Assembly (NCBI GenBank): GCA_021733835.1
Contig: JAIPKD010000013.1
Span: 1-51,105, forward strand
Length of the DNA: 51,105 nt
Direction of reading: 5' to 3'
DNA from: Verrucomicrobiota bacterium
Lineage (GTDB): Bacteria; Verrucomicrobiota; Verrucomicrobiia; Limisphaerales; JAIPKD01
Part shown: positions 40,566-47,608 of the stretch, in pieces
Layout: each line of letters opens with the position of its first letter
Numbering within the stretch: position 1 is the first letter of the stretch
Notes under the pieces: generated by a model
What the model saw: the letters and a program-made list of their open reading frames with translations, nothing else
What the model was told of the DNA's origin: nothing
The model's database searches: none
Translations under genes and position numbers: made by a program

Positions 40566-42963
40566 GGAACACACGCGACTCGCCGCCGTTGAAATCGTAC
40601 ACCTTCTTCCTGAAACCAATCTTTACGGTCTCGCTCACACCGTCCATAGCGGATATCGTCAAATGCTTCTTACTGATTTCCACGCGAATTGGGTTGCGCC
40701 TGTAACATACTTGCAGACCGAGCCGCTCCAGTTCCTCGGGCAGGCAGGGATTGAACCATAACACATCGCCCCGGGCTTCTATGCCGAGAAACGCGCGCTG
40801 GATCAAGTCCAGAGACCCAGCCATAGCGCCCAGATGAATCCCTTCCGGCGTCGTACCGCCCTGGATGTCTTGTATATCGCTCTGGAGTACGCGGCGAAAC
40901 ATCTGCCATGCGCGCCTCCTGTCCGACCTGGCCAACACCCAGGAATGAACCACGTAGCTCAGTGTCGATCCATGCGAGGTACGCTTTATGTAATAATCTA
41001 TATTCCGTGGAATCGTATCATGGCTGAATTCATATCCCAAACGCTCGAATAACGCGGACAACTCCTCGGCGGATAACAGGTAAAAAAGCATTAGCGTATC
41101 CGCCTGTTTCGAAAGCTTGTACCTATTGGGCGTGTCACCTTCCTTTTCGAGAATCCTATCCAATCGTTGGATATCGCCGTACTTCTCTCTGTATCCCTCC
41201 CAATCAAATTCCTCCAGCTTATCGTAGCCCTCAAACTGACTGATAATATTCCCGTCATGGAAAACTATCTTCATCTTTCGAGTGATCTCCTCCCACCTGT
41301 CGAAGTCCTTCTGCCCTAAATCAAGTTCGAAACACAGCTCTTCCCTGCGAACGCGCGGCAACAGTTTAAGCACCTCCAACGCGCAGTTGAGAACCCAAAC
41401 CGCCATGATATTCGTATATGCGTTGTTTCTCAGCCCAGCCTCGTCGCTGCCCGGATAAGCATCATGGTATTCGTCCGGCCCCATCACCCCGTGAATCTCG
41501 AACTTGTCAATCTCCTGATTGTATTCAGCCAGGCTCGACCAGGAAGCGGCTATCTCGAGGATCATCTGCGCGCCATAGAAAAACATGAATTCCTTGTCGC
41601 CCGTAACTTGATAATACTGCCAAACGTTGTACGCAATCGCGGCATTGACATGTCGTTGACGCCGTGAATTATCGGGAATCCACCTGCCGGATTGCGGATT
41701 AAGGTGTACTTCCTGGCTTTCTTCGCGACCGTTGCTCCCGCTTTGCCATGGGAACATCGCGCCTTTCAATCCTTCTCTCCGTGCCGCCCGCCGCGCCTGC
41801 GGCAAGCGCCTGTATCTGTACATCAACAAACCGCGGGTTATCTCCGGCACGCGGAGGTTCAATGTTGGAAATATAAATAGTTCATCCCAAAAAATATGGC
41901 CGCGATACGCCTCGCCGTGCCAGCCGCGACTCGGCACACCGGCATCCAGTCCCATCGATATCATCGATGTCGTCTGGAGCAGATGGAACATATGCAGGTG
42001 TAATACGCGTAACACATCCTCGCCCTGCTTCGGACTTACACCTTCCATATCAATGCCGAACCGGTGCCATAATTGCGCCCACCTGAGCGCCTGTGTACGC
42101 ATTAATTCAGCCATATCAGGCGCCGCGGTCACCGCCTCCCGTGCGTCCAGGCCGCATTCGGATATCGCGCGATCCCTGGAGGTGTACAGCGCCACGACCT
42201 TTTCGATCCTGATCGCCTCTCCGGCCTTCGCTTCGACCTCGTACACCTGACCGACATACTCGGATTCTTCGACATCCTCCACTGCCTTTCCGATCAGTGC
42301 ATCACCGTTAAATATCCGCGTCCTCGCGGCTTCAGCCACTCGCAGCTCGGATTGACTGGTATGTACTTTCAGAAAGACGGTCTCTTCATCAATGACGCGT
42401 TTCTCGAGCACCTGCAAGTGCTTGCTGTTCAATTCCTTGTATCTGTCGACACCGGCGTTGATCACACGCCCGTCGAGAGCGGACAGCACTTGTATACGCC
42501 CGCTCCAGCCGACCGGCTCTATAATCAGCTCCTGCGCCGCCAAATGCGGATTCCCGGCGTGCACGAGGCGCCTACCAAAAATCCGGGTAACTCTGGCTTC
42601 GGCATCCTTAAACTCGACATTACGGTAAAGTACGCCCCGCTTCAGATCGAGCTCCTTCCTGTAATCGATTATCTCGACCTCATCGATTTTGAACCAGTCC
42701 CCGCCGTTAATTCTGAAGCCGAGACAAAGCCAGTTCGGCATGTTCACCAGGTCTTCATTCTCGATATCCCTGCCTGCAACCTCCGTTTTCAGTCTATTAT
42801 AACCACCGGCGAGATAGGTGCCGGGGTAATGTATTCCGTCCGCTTGAGCTTCATGCGCCGCACCGCGGGTGGCAAAATACCCGTTGCCCAGCGTGCACAA
42901 GGCCTCACGGAGCTTCTCCTTTGCCGGTTCATAACTTTCGTAAACTAACGACCATGCACTCAT
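40558..42963 (-). CDS. Glycoside hydrolase family 65 disaccharide phosphorylase (trehalose/kojibiose type)
   Basis: GH65 phosphorylases split alpha-glucosides such as trehalose, kojibiose or maltose with phosphate, giving beta-glucose 1-phosphate. The N-terminal domain begins ALCTLGNGYFATRGAAHE. The catalytic barrel contains FWDELFIFPTLNLRVPE, GLKGAMFPWQSGSNGREESQEVHLNP and the general-acid motif FEIHGVMGPDEYHD. KQADTLMLFYLL and TSHGSTLSYVVHSWVLAR complete the family pattern, with the phosphate-binding HGS. The length of 801 is typical. The following gene on the same strand, three bases upstream, supplies the beta-phosphoglucomutase and trehalose-phosphatase domains, favouring a trehalose role. 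Confidence 0.9.
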   Translation of the reverse strand: MSAWSLVYESYEPAKEKLREALCTLGNGYFATRGAAHEAQADGIHYPGTYLAGGYNRLKTEVAGRDIENEDLVNMPNWLCLGFRINGGDWFKIDEVEIIDYRKELDLKRGVLYRNVEFKDAEARVTRIFGRRLVHAGNPHLAAQELIIEPVGWSGRIQVLSALDGRVINAGVDRYKELNSKHLQVLEKRVIDEETVFLKVHTSQSELRVAEAARTRIFNGDALIGKAVEDVEESEYVGQVYEVEAKAGEAIRIEKVVALYTSRDRAISECGLDAREAVTAAPDMAELMRTQALRWAQLWHRFGIDMEGVSPKQGEDVLRVLHLHMFHLLQTTSMISMGLDAGVPSRGWHGEAYRGHIFWDELFIFPTLNLRVPEITRGLLMYRYRRLPQARRAARREGLKGAMFPWQSGSNGREESQEVHLNPQSGRWIPDNSRRQRHVNAAIAYNVWQYYQVTGDKEFMFFYGAQMILEIAASWSSLAEYNQEIDKFEIHGVMGPDEYHDAYPGSDEAGLRNNAYTNIMAVWVLNCALEVLKLLPRVRREELCFELDLGQKDFDRWEEITRKMKIVFHDGNIISQFEGYDKLEEFDWEGYREKYGDIQRLDRILEKEGDTPNRYKLSKQADTLMLFYLLSAEELSALFERLGYEFSHDTIPRNIDYYIKRTSHGSTLSYVVHSWVLARSDRRRAWQMFRRVLQSDIQDIQGGTTPEGIHLGAMAGSLDLIQRAFLGIEARGDVLWFNPCLPEELERLGLQVCYRRNPIRVEISKKHLTISAMDGVSETVKIGFRKKVYDFNGGESRVFLL

Positions 42964-42966
42964 GAA

Positions 42967-44547
42967 TTACCTTTCTTCGTTCCAAATGGAATCCGCCAGT
43001 CCATCCAGAAAACGTCCAACCTCTTCCGTGCTTTCCAATGCGTAATGCGCCGCCGTCGAGCGGCTCTCACCACGCACAATAATTCCAACACCAATGTCGC
43101 GTATCGCCTTGAATGCGTCCTCGTCCGTTATATCGTCTCCTATGTATATCGGAAACACACCGTTTTCCTTTAACCCCAACGAGTTCATCAACAATTCCAG
43201 GGCCTTACCCTTGTGCCATTCAATGTCGGGCTGAAGCTCGAACACCTTCTTACCACTGGATTTCCTAAGCTTCCGGAACTCTGCAACCACTTCGTCCACC
43301 GTGTTTTCAACCAATTGCAACTCGGACTCATCGACCAGCCTGTAATGGACGGCAACGGAGAATTTCTTGCGCTCGATAATAGCGCCATTGATCTCCGACA
43401 GCCTCTCGCGCAACTTCGCCTCCGCCTTTTCCACGTCTGGGATGTATTCAACCCCCAGCTGATCAGGCGCCGCTGCGCGCGGACTTGATATCTCGAATCC
43501 GTGACTCCCGGCATACGTCAGGTCTTCCAACCCAACCAGCCGACGCACATCTTCCAGACCACGACCGCTCACTATCGCGACAAAACAGACCTCCAACAGC
43601 TTGTGCACCCTCTCACGCATGGAATCGCTCATAACCGCCATGTCAGGGCGATCCACTATCGGCGTCAATGTCCCGTCATAATCCAAAAACACGGATATTC
43701 TGTCCGTGTTTCCATCAATGATTGAATCGATATGATCGAGCGCCGACTCGAGTTCTCCCGACTCATTCTCCATATTGGGAAACACCTTCTCCACCGGAAT
43801 CTCGTTCGCCTCGGAGACGACTATATCGGCTCCGTGTGCGAGTAACTCGTCCCTGTGCTCACCTCTGTCTATACCAACAACAAGCCCTACGTTCCCTTTC
43901 CGCCCAGCTTCCACCCCCGAAATCGCGTCTTCCACTATTACCGTCCTCGACGGCGTCACGCCAAGTCTTCGCGCAGCTTCTAAAAAGATATCCGGCGCCG
44001 GCTTCCCCGCGAATCCTATCTGCGCCGCATCCATGCCGTCTACCTTGACATCGAACAAATCATCCAATCTCGCCTTCTTCAATACCAAACCACAATTCCT
44101 GCTCGAAGAAATGATAGCTGTCTTAAACCCGTTTGAACGAAGAATCTGAATCCATCTAACGGTCGCTTCATAAACTTCAACACCCTTTTCCTCGAGTTTC
44201 TTTAAAAATGCCTTATTTTTTCTGTTGGCAAGGCCCCAAATGGTGTCTTCATCGACCGAATCTTCGGGCGCACCCATGGGCAAATTGATCCCCCTGGATT
44301 CAAGAAACTTCTTCACACCGTCACTGCGCGGCATTCCATCTACGTATTTTCTATAGTCCGATACCTCGTCGAACGGGATAAACTCCTCTCCGTGCTCGGC
44401 CGAATACCCCTTGAGATATCCATCGAATAACTCCTTCCATGCCGCCGAATGAACCTTCGCTGTTCGCGTCAATACGCCGTCCAGATCAAAAATCACCGCA
44501 TCATATGCTTCTTTATTGATTACCGCTTTTTCACTGTAATCTTTCAT
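42967..44547 (-). CDS. Fused beta-phosphoglucomutase-like and trehalose-6-phosphate phosphatase protein
   Basis: Two HAD-superfamily enzymes are joined. Domain 1 (about 15-255) is beta-phosphoglucomutase-like, with the nucleophile motif AVIFDLDGVLTRTAKVH (D21, D23), SSSRNCGLVLKKARL, GKPAPDIFLEAARRLG and VEDAISGVEAG. Domain 2 (about 283-520) is OtsB-like, with VFLDYDGTLTPIVDRPD (D289, D291), VSGRGLEDVRRLVGL, YAGSHGFE, WHKGKALELL and YIGDDITDEDAF. The expected reactions are trehalose 6-phosphate to trehalose, and beta-glucose 1-phosphate to glucose 6-phosphate. I use ATG 44547, six bases after AGGGGG. An upstream frame to 44607 lacks support. Confidence 0.88.
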   Translation of the reverse strand: MKDYSEKAVINKEAYDAVIFDLDGVLTRTAKVHSAAWKELFDGYLKGYSAEHGEEFIPFDEVSDYRKYVDGMPRSDGVKKFLESRGINLPMGAPEDSVDEDTIWGLANRKNKAFLKKLEEKGVEVYEATVRWIQILRSNGFKTAIISSSRNCGLVLKKARLDDLFDVKVDGMDAAQIGFAGKPAPDIFLEAARRLGVTPSRTVIVEDAISGVEAGRKGNVGLVVGIDRGEHRDELLAHGADIVVSEANEIPVEKVFPNMENESGELESALDHIDSIIDGNTDRISVFLDYDGTLTPIVDRPDMAVMSDSMRERVHKLLEVCFVAIVSGRGLEDVRRLVGLEDLTYAGSHGFEISSPRAAAPDQLGVEYIPDVEKAEAKLRERLSEINGAIIERKKFSVAVHYRLVDESELQLVENTVDEVVAEFRKLRKSSGKKVFELQPDIEWHKGKALELLMNSLGLKENGVFPIYIGDDITDEDAFKAIRDIGVGIIVRGESRSTAAHYALESTEEVGRFLDGLADSIWNEER

Positions 44548-44616
44548 TATTACCCCCTGTTCAAGTTTTGTATCACTATAACGTAAAACATAGAAATAAC
44601 AAACCATCCGTTCTCC

Positions 44617-44658
44617 CTGAGGTCTGAGGTCTGAAGTCTGAAGGCTGAGGGCTGAGGG
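44617..44658 (+). repeat. Six tandem heptamers (CTGARGK)
   Basis: Six in-register copies of a 7-base unit run from 44617: CTGAGGT twice, CTGAAGT, CTGAAGG, then CTGAGGG twice. The array fills most of the gap between the rhomboid stop and the HAD-fusion gene. The length is not a multiple of the codon in use and no gene crosses it. Confidence 0.85.
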
Positions 44659-44661
44659 AGA

Positions 44662-45564
44662 TCACATCCGATCCATCTTATTCCTGGCCATTTCCAGGAT
44701 ACGCCGCTCGCGATGGGTCAGACTATGAATTCCGTGCTTGGAAATCTTGTCGAGGATCGGATCAACCTCGCGGCTGATAAATTCCTCCGAGGGAAGGTCG
44801 GCGTCATTGTAATCCTGGGGAGACGTCTTTTTAAAGAAGGTCTTCTTTGCGCCGCCGGCCCCAACCATTTCTTTCAGCGGTTTCTTGAAAACATAACTCC
44901 TACTGCGCCGTATTCTGCGGGCCTTCTTGATCAACAAATAGATGTATCCCATACCCGCCAGCATCCCGCCGAGGTGCGCCAGATGCGCCACGCTGCTCGA
45001 AGGCGCCAGGATGCCTAAAAGCGATATAATGAATCCGAACAGCAACAGGTACTTGGCCTGCATCGTAAACGGTATTATAAAGAATAAAAGCACAGTAAGC
45101 CGCCGATCGGGATATAAGGTCGCAAACGCCGCCACAAGCCCCAAGGCACCGGCGGAAGCGCCGACCACGGGCCCACCGAAATATTTCGGAATAATCCATC
45201 CTCCGATTACCTGCAACAACCCGCCGGCAACGCCGCTAATCAGATATAACTTGAGAAAATGAACCTCGCCCAATGTCTCTTCAACCGCGCGGCCGAGGAA
45301 GTATATAACAAGCAGGTTTACAATAAGATGCAACAGTCCGGCGTGGAGAAATTGGAACGTGATAAGCTGCCACAGCATGCCGTTTGCCAAACCCTCCGGA
45401 CTAAGCGCAAAGATTCGCGTAAACCCGTAACCGCTCTCGCTGTAGAAATCAATAATAGTCTGGAAAATGAATACGACAACGTTCGCAACAATCAAGATGG
45501 ACGTCATAGACCATCGATCCCTGTAGACAGGCGGTCGCCGCATATAAGAACGATCATCCAGCAT
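44662..45564 (-). CDS. Rhomboid-family intramembrane serine protease
   Basis: The protein has about six transmembrane helices in the first 215 residues. The L1 loop and helix 2 carry LWQLITFQFLHAGLLHLIVNLL. The catalytic serine is S137 in VVGASAGALG (GxSG motif), and the partner histidine is H197 in VAHLAHLGGMLAG. A cytoplasmic C-terminal tail of ~85 residues is highly basic, then ends HSLTHRERRILEMARNK, a helical segment often seen in PVC rhomboids. The protease cleaves transmembrane segments of other proteins; its substrate is unknown. Confidence 0.93.
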   Translation of the reverse strand: MLDDRSYMRRPPVYRDRWSMTSILIVANVVVFIFQTIIDFYSESGYGFTRIFALSPEGLANGMLWQLITFQFLHAGLLHLIVNLLVIYFLGRAVEETLGEVHFLKLYLISGVAGGLLQVIGGWIIPKYFGGPVVGASAGALGLVAAFATLYPDRRLTVLLFFIIPFTMQAKYLLLFGFIISLLGILAPSSSVAHLAHLGGMLAGMGYIYLLIKKARRIRRSRSYVFKKPLKEMVGAGGAKKTFFKKTSPQDYNDADLPSEEFISREVDPILDKISKHGIHSLTHRERRILEMARNKMDRM

Positions 45565-45756
45565 ATCGATTAAAATTACCCCAGTACCGAATGGTTTTCA
45601 AAATGAATTTCCTATTTTCCGTACTATTGTCACCGTATATTCACCCGGCCGACGAACTATCAAAACACCCCGACTCCCTGTGATTTTATCCTGCCCGGCA
45701 GCAAACTTGATTCGTTAAGAAGAATCTCGACTAGACATCGGAAAAAATGGGAAAAA

Positions 45757-45834
45757 TGGTCGGAGCGACAGGATTCGAACCTGCGACTTCTTGGTCCCAA
45801 ACCAAGTGCTCTGACCAAGCTGAGCTACGCTCCG
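45757..45834 (-). tRNA. tRNA-Pro (anticodon TGG), CCA encoded
   Basis: Read on the minus strand, the acceptor stem CGGAGCG pairs with CGCTCCG. The D arm is GCTC/GAGC, the anticodon stem CTTGG/CCAAG encloses TTTGGGA (anticodon TGG, Pro), and the T arm is GCAGG-TTCGAAT-CCTGT. The discriminator A is followed by an encoded CCA at 45759-45757. All stems close, so the gene looks functional. Confidence 0.97.
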
Positions 45835-46373
45835 ATCCGCGGCCTTTCCATTTACTTATCAATTATCGCCATTACAATCAGAATCCGCCGCCGCTAATCA
45901 ACGGTTCCATCAGCATATTAACGATCTCAACGGATAATGCAATCCATAACTCTCCATCCACTCTTATTCGGGCACATTTGTATTTGGATGACCAATCAAT
46001 CACGTTTCGTTGGACAGTCCGCTCCGGCCACAACCGAATCCGGACGTTAAAACCGACGGGGATCGAGTTTGTGCGCCGCTACCTGACTGGTGTGTGAGGA
46101 GCGTCAGCGGATCACACATCCGCTCGACTCAATTGTTGGGTGATATAGTCCGCTCTTTCTTCGAACAGCATGAGTTGTTCAGGTTTCGGTTGTACCCCGT
46201 GATTGTGCGGTTCAATGTTCGCCTCAAAGTTGAAAACAAGCGCCTCAACAATAGAACGTCGATTGTCTGTTTTTGCTCCGGAGTGATAAAAGCGACCACG
46301 ATGCCATGTATAGTGGAGATTGGTGTGATCCAAATATTGACCTTGCACACGAAACCGTGTAAAAAGGGAAACA
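45835..46373. other. Upstream region of the aroF leader; no convincing gene
   Basis: About 540 bases separate tRNA-Pro from the aroF leader peptide. A 78-codon minus-strand frame (46112-46348) from GTG has no recognisable family and no clear ribosome binding site. An inverted repeat GGTGTGTGA/TCACACATC (46089-46120) could be an operator. Possible promoter pieces for the leader are TATAGT (46309-46314) and TTGACC (46337-46342), neither with a good partner hexamer. Confidence 0.4.
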
Positions 46374-46448
46374 ATGAAAACGTACAGCCAACGTTTTAGC
46401 AGCGTGCTTTGGGGCTTTTACTTTTGGCCCCGATGCGCCTGCGCGTAG
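46374..46448 (+). CDS. Aromatic-rich leader peptide of the aroF attenuator
   Basis: A 24-codon frame starts ATG 46374, with AAGGGA just upstream, and stops at TAG 46446-46448. Its middle reads V-L-W-G-F-Y-F-W-P-R: two Trp, two Phe and one Tyr within six codons (46410-46427). A run of aromatic residues this dense, directly before the gene for the first enzyme of aromatic amino-acid synthesis, is the classical signature of ribosome-mediated attenuation. The peptide itself need have no function; scarcity of charged tRNA-Trp, tRNA-Phe or tRNA-Tyr would stall the ribosome here. Confidence 0.85.
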   Translation: MKTYSQRFSSVLWGFYFWPRCACA

Positions 46449-46482
46449 GCTGTTATCGAATTTAGTCAGTCAACCGCAGGTG
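46391..46482 (+). promoter_or_regulatory. Competing RNA hairpins of the aroF attenuator (pause stem and antiterminator)
   Basis: Region 2 (46436-46443, CGCCTGCG) can pair with 46475-46482 (CGCAGGTG) over eight bases including one G-U, which would block the terminator stem. Region 2 can alternatively be held by region 1: ACG (46391-46393) plus GCAG (46399-46402) with CTGC (46439-46442) plus CGT (46444-46446), enclosing a further stem TTGGGGC/GCCCCGA (46409-46433) over the aromatic codons. A ribosome stalled at 46410-46427 would disrupt region 1 and free region 2. Pairings were found by eye, without energy calculation. Confidence 0.65.
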
Positions 46483-46505
46483 GTGGTGATCCCTGCGGTT
46501 TTTTT
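46472..46505 (+). terminator. Intrinsic terminator between leader peptide and aroF
   Basis: AACCGCAGG (46472-46480) pairs with CCTGCGGTT (46492-46500) over nine bases, around an 11-base loop, and runs into a stretch of seven T (46499-46505). It lies 24 bases after the leader stop and 31 bases before the aroF ATG, so termination here would prevent aroF expression. This is the off-state arm of the attenuator. Confidence 0.92.
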
Positions 46506-46536
46506 ATGTCGCGGGACGCCCCACGGAAAGGAAGCA

Positions 46537-47550
46537 ATGATAGTTGTTCTTAAACCAAATATATCCAAGGAACAGGAAAGCTCGGTGCTAAGCGAGATTG
46601 AGAAACTGGGGTACAAACCGCATGTCATGCGCGGCGTTGAGCGAACGGTGATCGGCGCCATCGGCGACGAACGCACACATAAGACGCTTGAATCACTTTT
46701 AACCTGGAAACAGGTGGAAAGCGTCATGCCAATTCAAAAACGCTATAAGCTGGTGAGTCGCGAGGCGCATACGAAGGACTCTTATGTCAAGGTTAGGCAG
46801 CACTTCATCGGTAACAAGAAATTCCATGTAATGGCCGGGCCGTGCTCGGTAGAAAGCGAATCGCAACTAATGAAAACCGCCGAGGCCGTTTCCAAGGCGG
46901 GCGCAACGATCCTTCGCGGCGGCGCGTTCAAGCCGCGAACCTCCCCCTACGAGTTCCAGGGCCTCGGCGAGAAGGGCCTTAAACTCCTCGCTAAAGCGCG
47001 AGAGGAGACCGGTATGCCCATCATCACCGAATTACTCTCTGAAAATCACGCGGACATGGTCGCCGAGTACTCGGATATCCTCCAGATCGGCGCGCGCAAT
47101 GCGCAGAACTTCCAACTCCTCATAGCGGCGGCCAAGACCGGCAAACCGATCCTGCTCAAGCGCGGTATGTCAATGCGTATTGAAGAATGGCTGCTCGCCG
47201 GCGAATACGTCCTCTCAAACAACAATCCGAATCTCATGTTCTGCGAACGCGGAATCAGGACATTCGAGACCTATACACGTAACACACTTGATCTCTCGGT
47301 CATCCCCATTATTAAACAGGAGTCGCATTGCCCGGTTGTTATAGACCCCAGCCAGGGTTCAGGGCGCTCGGACCTAGTAACCGCCATGTGCAAGGGCGCC
47401 GTGGCAATGGGCGCCGACGCGCTATTGATCGAGGTACATCCGAATCCGATCGAGGCCTGGAGCGACGGCACGCAACAGGTATCACTGGATACATTCTCGA
47501 GACTCGTGGAAGAAATCCGGCCGTTCGTCGAAGCCGCCGGCCGCGAATAA
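46537..47550 (+). CDS. aroF: 3-deoxy-7-phosphoheptulonate (DAHP) synthase, type I-beta with N-terminal regulatory domain
   Basis: DAHP synthase condenses PEP and erythrose 4-phosphate, committing carbon to aromatic synthesis. At ~337 residues with an N-terminal ferredoxin-like (ACT-type) domain (MIVVLKPNISKEQ ... ERTVIGAIGDE) it has the architecture of the Thermotoga maritima enzyme, whose domain mediates feedback inhibition by Tyr/Phe. Core motifs: FHVMAGPCSVESESQL, LRGGAFKPRTSPYEFQGLG, LQIGARNAQNF, PILLKRGMS, HCPVVIDPSQGSGR and ADALLIEVHPNP. I use ATG 46537 with AAAGGAAG upstream. The in-frame GTG at 46480 lies inside the terminator stem and is rejected. Confidence 0.95.
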   Translation: MIVVLKPNISKEQESSVLSEIEKLGYKPHVMRGVERTVIGAIGDERTHKTLESLLTWKQVESVMPIQKRYKLVSREAHTKDSYVKVRQHFIGNKKFHVMAGPCSVESESQLMKTAEAVSKAGATILRGGAFKPRTSPYEFQGLGEKGLKLLAKAREETGMPIITELLSENHADMVAEYSDILQIGARNAQNFQLLIAAAKTGKPILLKRGMSMRIEEWLLAGEYVLSNNNPNLMFCERGIRTFETYTRNTLDLSVIPIIKQESHCPVVIDPSQGSGRSDLVTAMCKGAVAMGADALLIEVHPNPIEAWSDGTQQVSLDTFSRLVEEIRPFVEAAGRE

Positions 47551-47608
47551 GGCCGGCGCACGGGCTACGAGACTGAAGCATTACGCCGGGAACAGCCAGG
47601 CCTGCAGA

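Noticed and set aside
45747-46097. A 116-codon plus-strand frame beginning MGKMVGATGFEPATSW
   Set aside because: Its N-terminal part is the antisense translation of tRNA-Pro, a well-known false gene (GATGFEPATSWSQT pattern).
46112-46348. 78-codon minus-strand frame upstream of the aroF leader
   Set aside because: The composition looks protein-like (ends PEQLMLFEERADYITQQLS), but it has a GTG start without support and no family. It is recorded only as a weak possibility.
46480-46536. GTG 46480 as an N-terminal extension of aroF
   Set aside because: It begins inside the terminator stem, the extra 19 residues match no DAHP synthase, and ATG 46537 has a good ribosome binding site.
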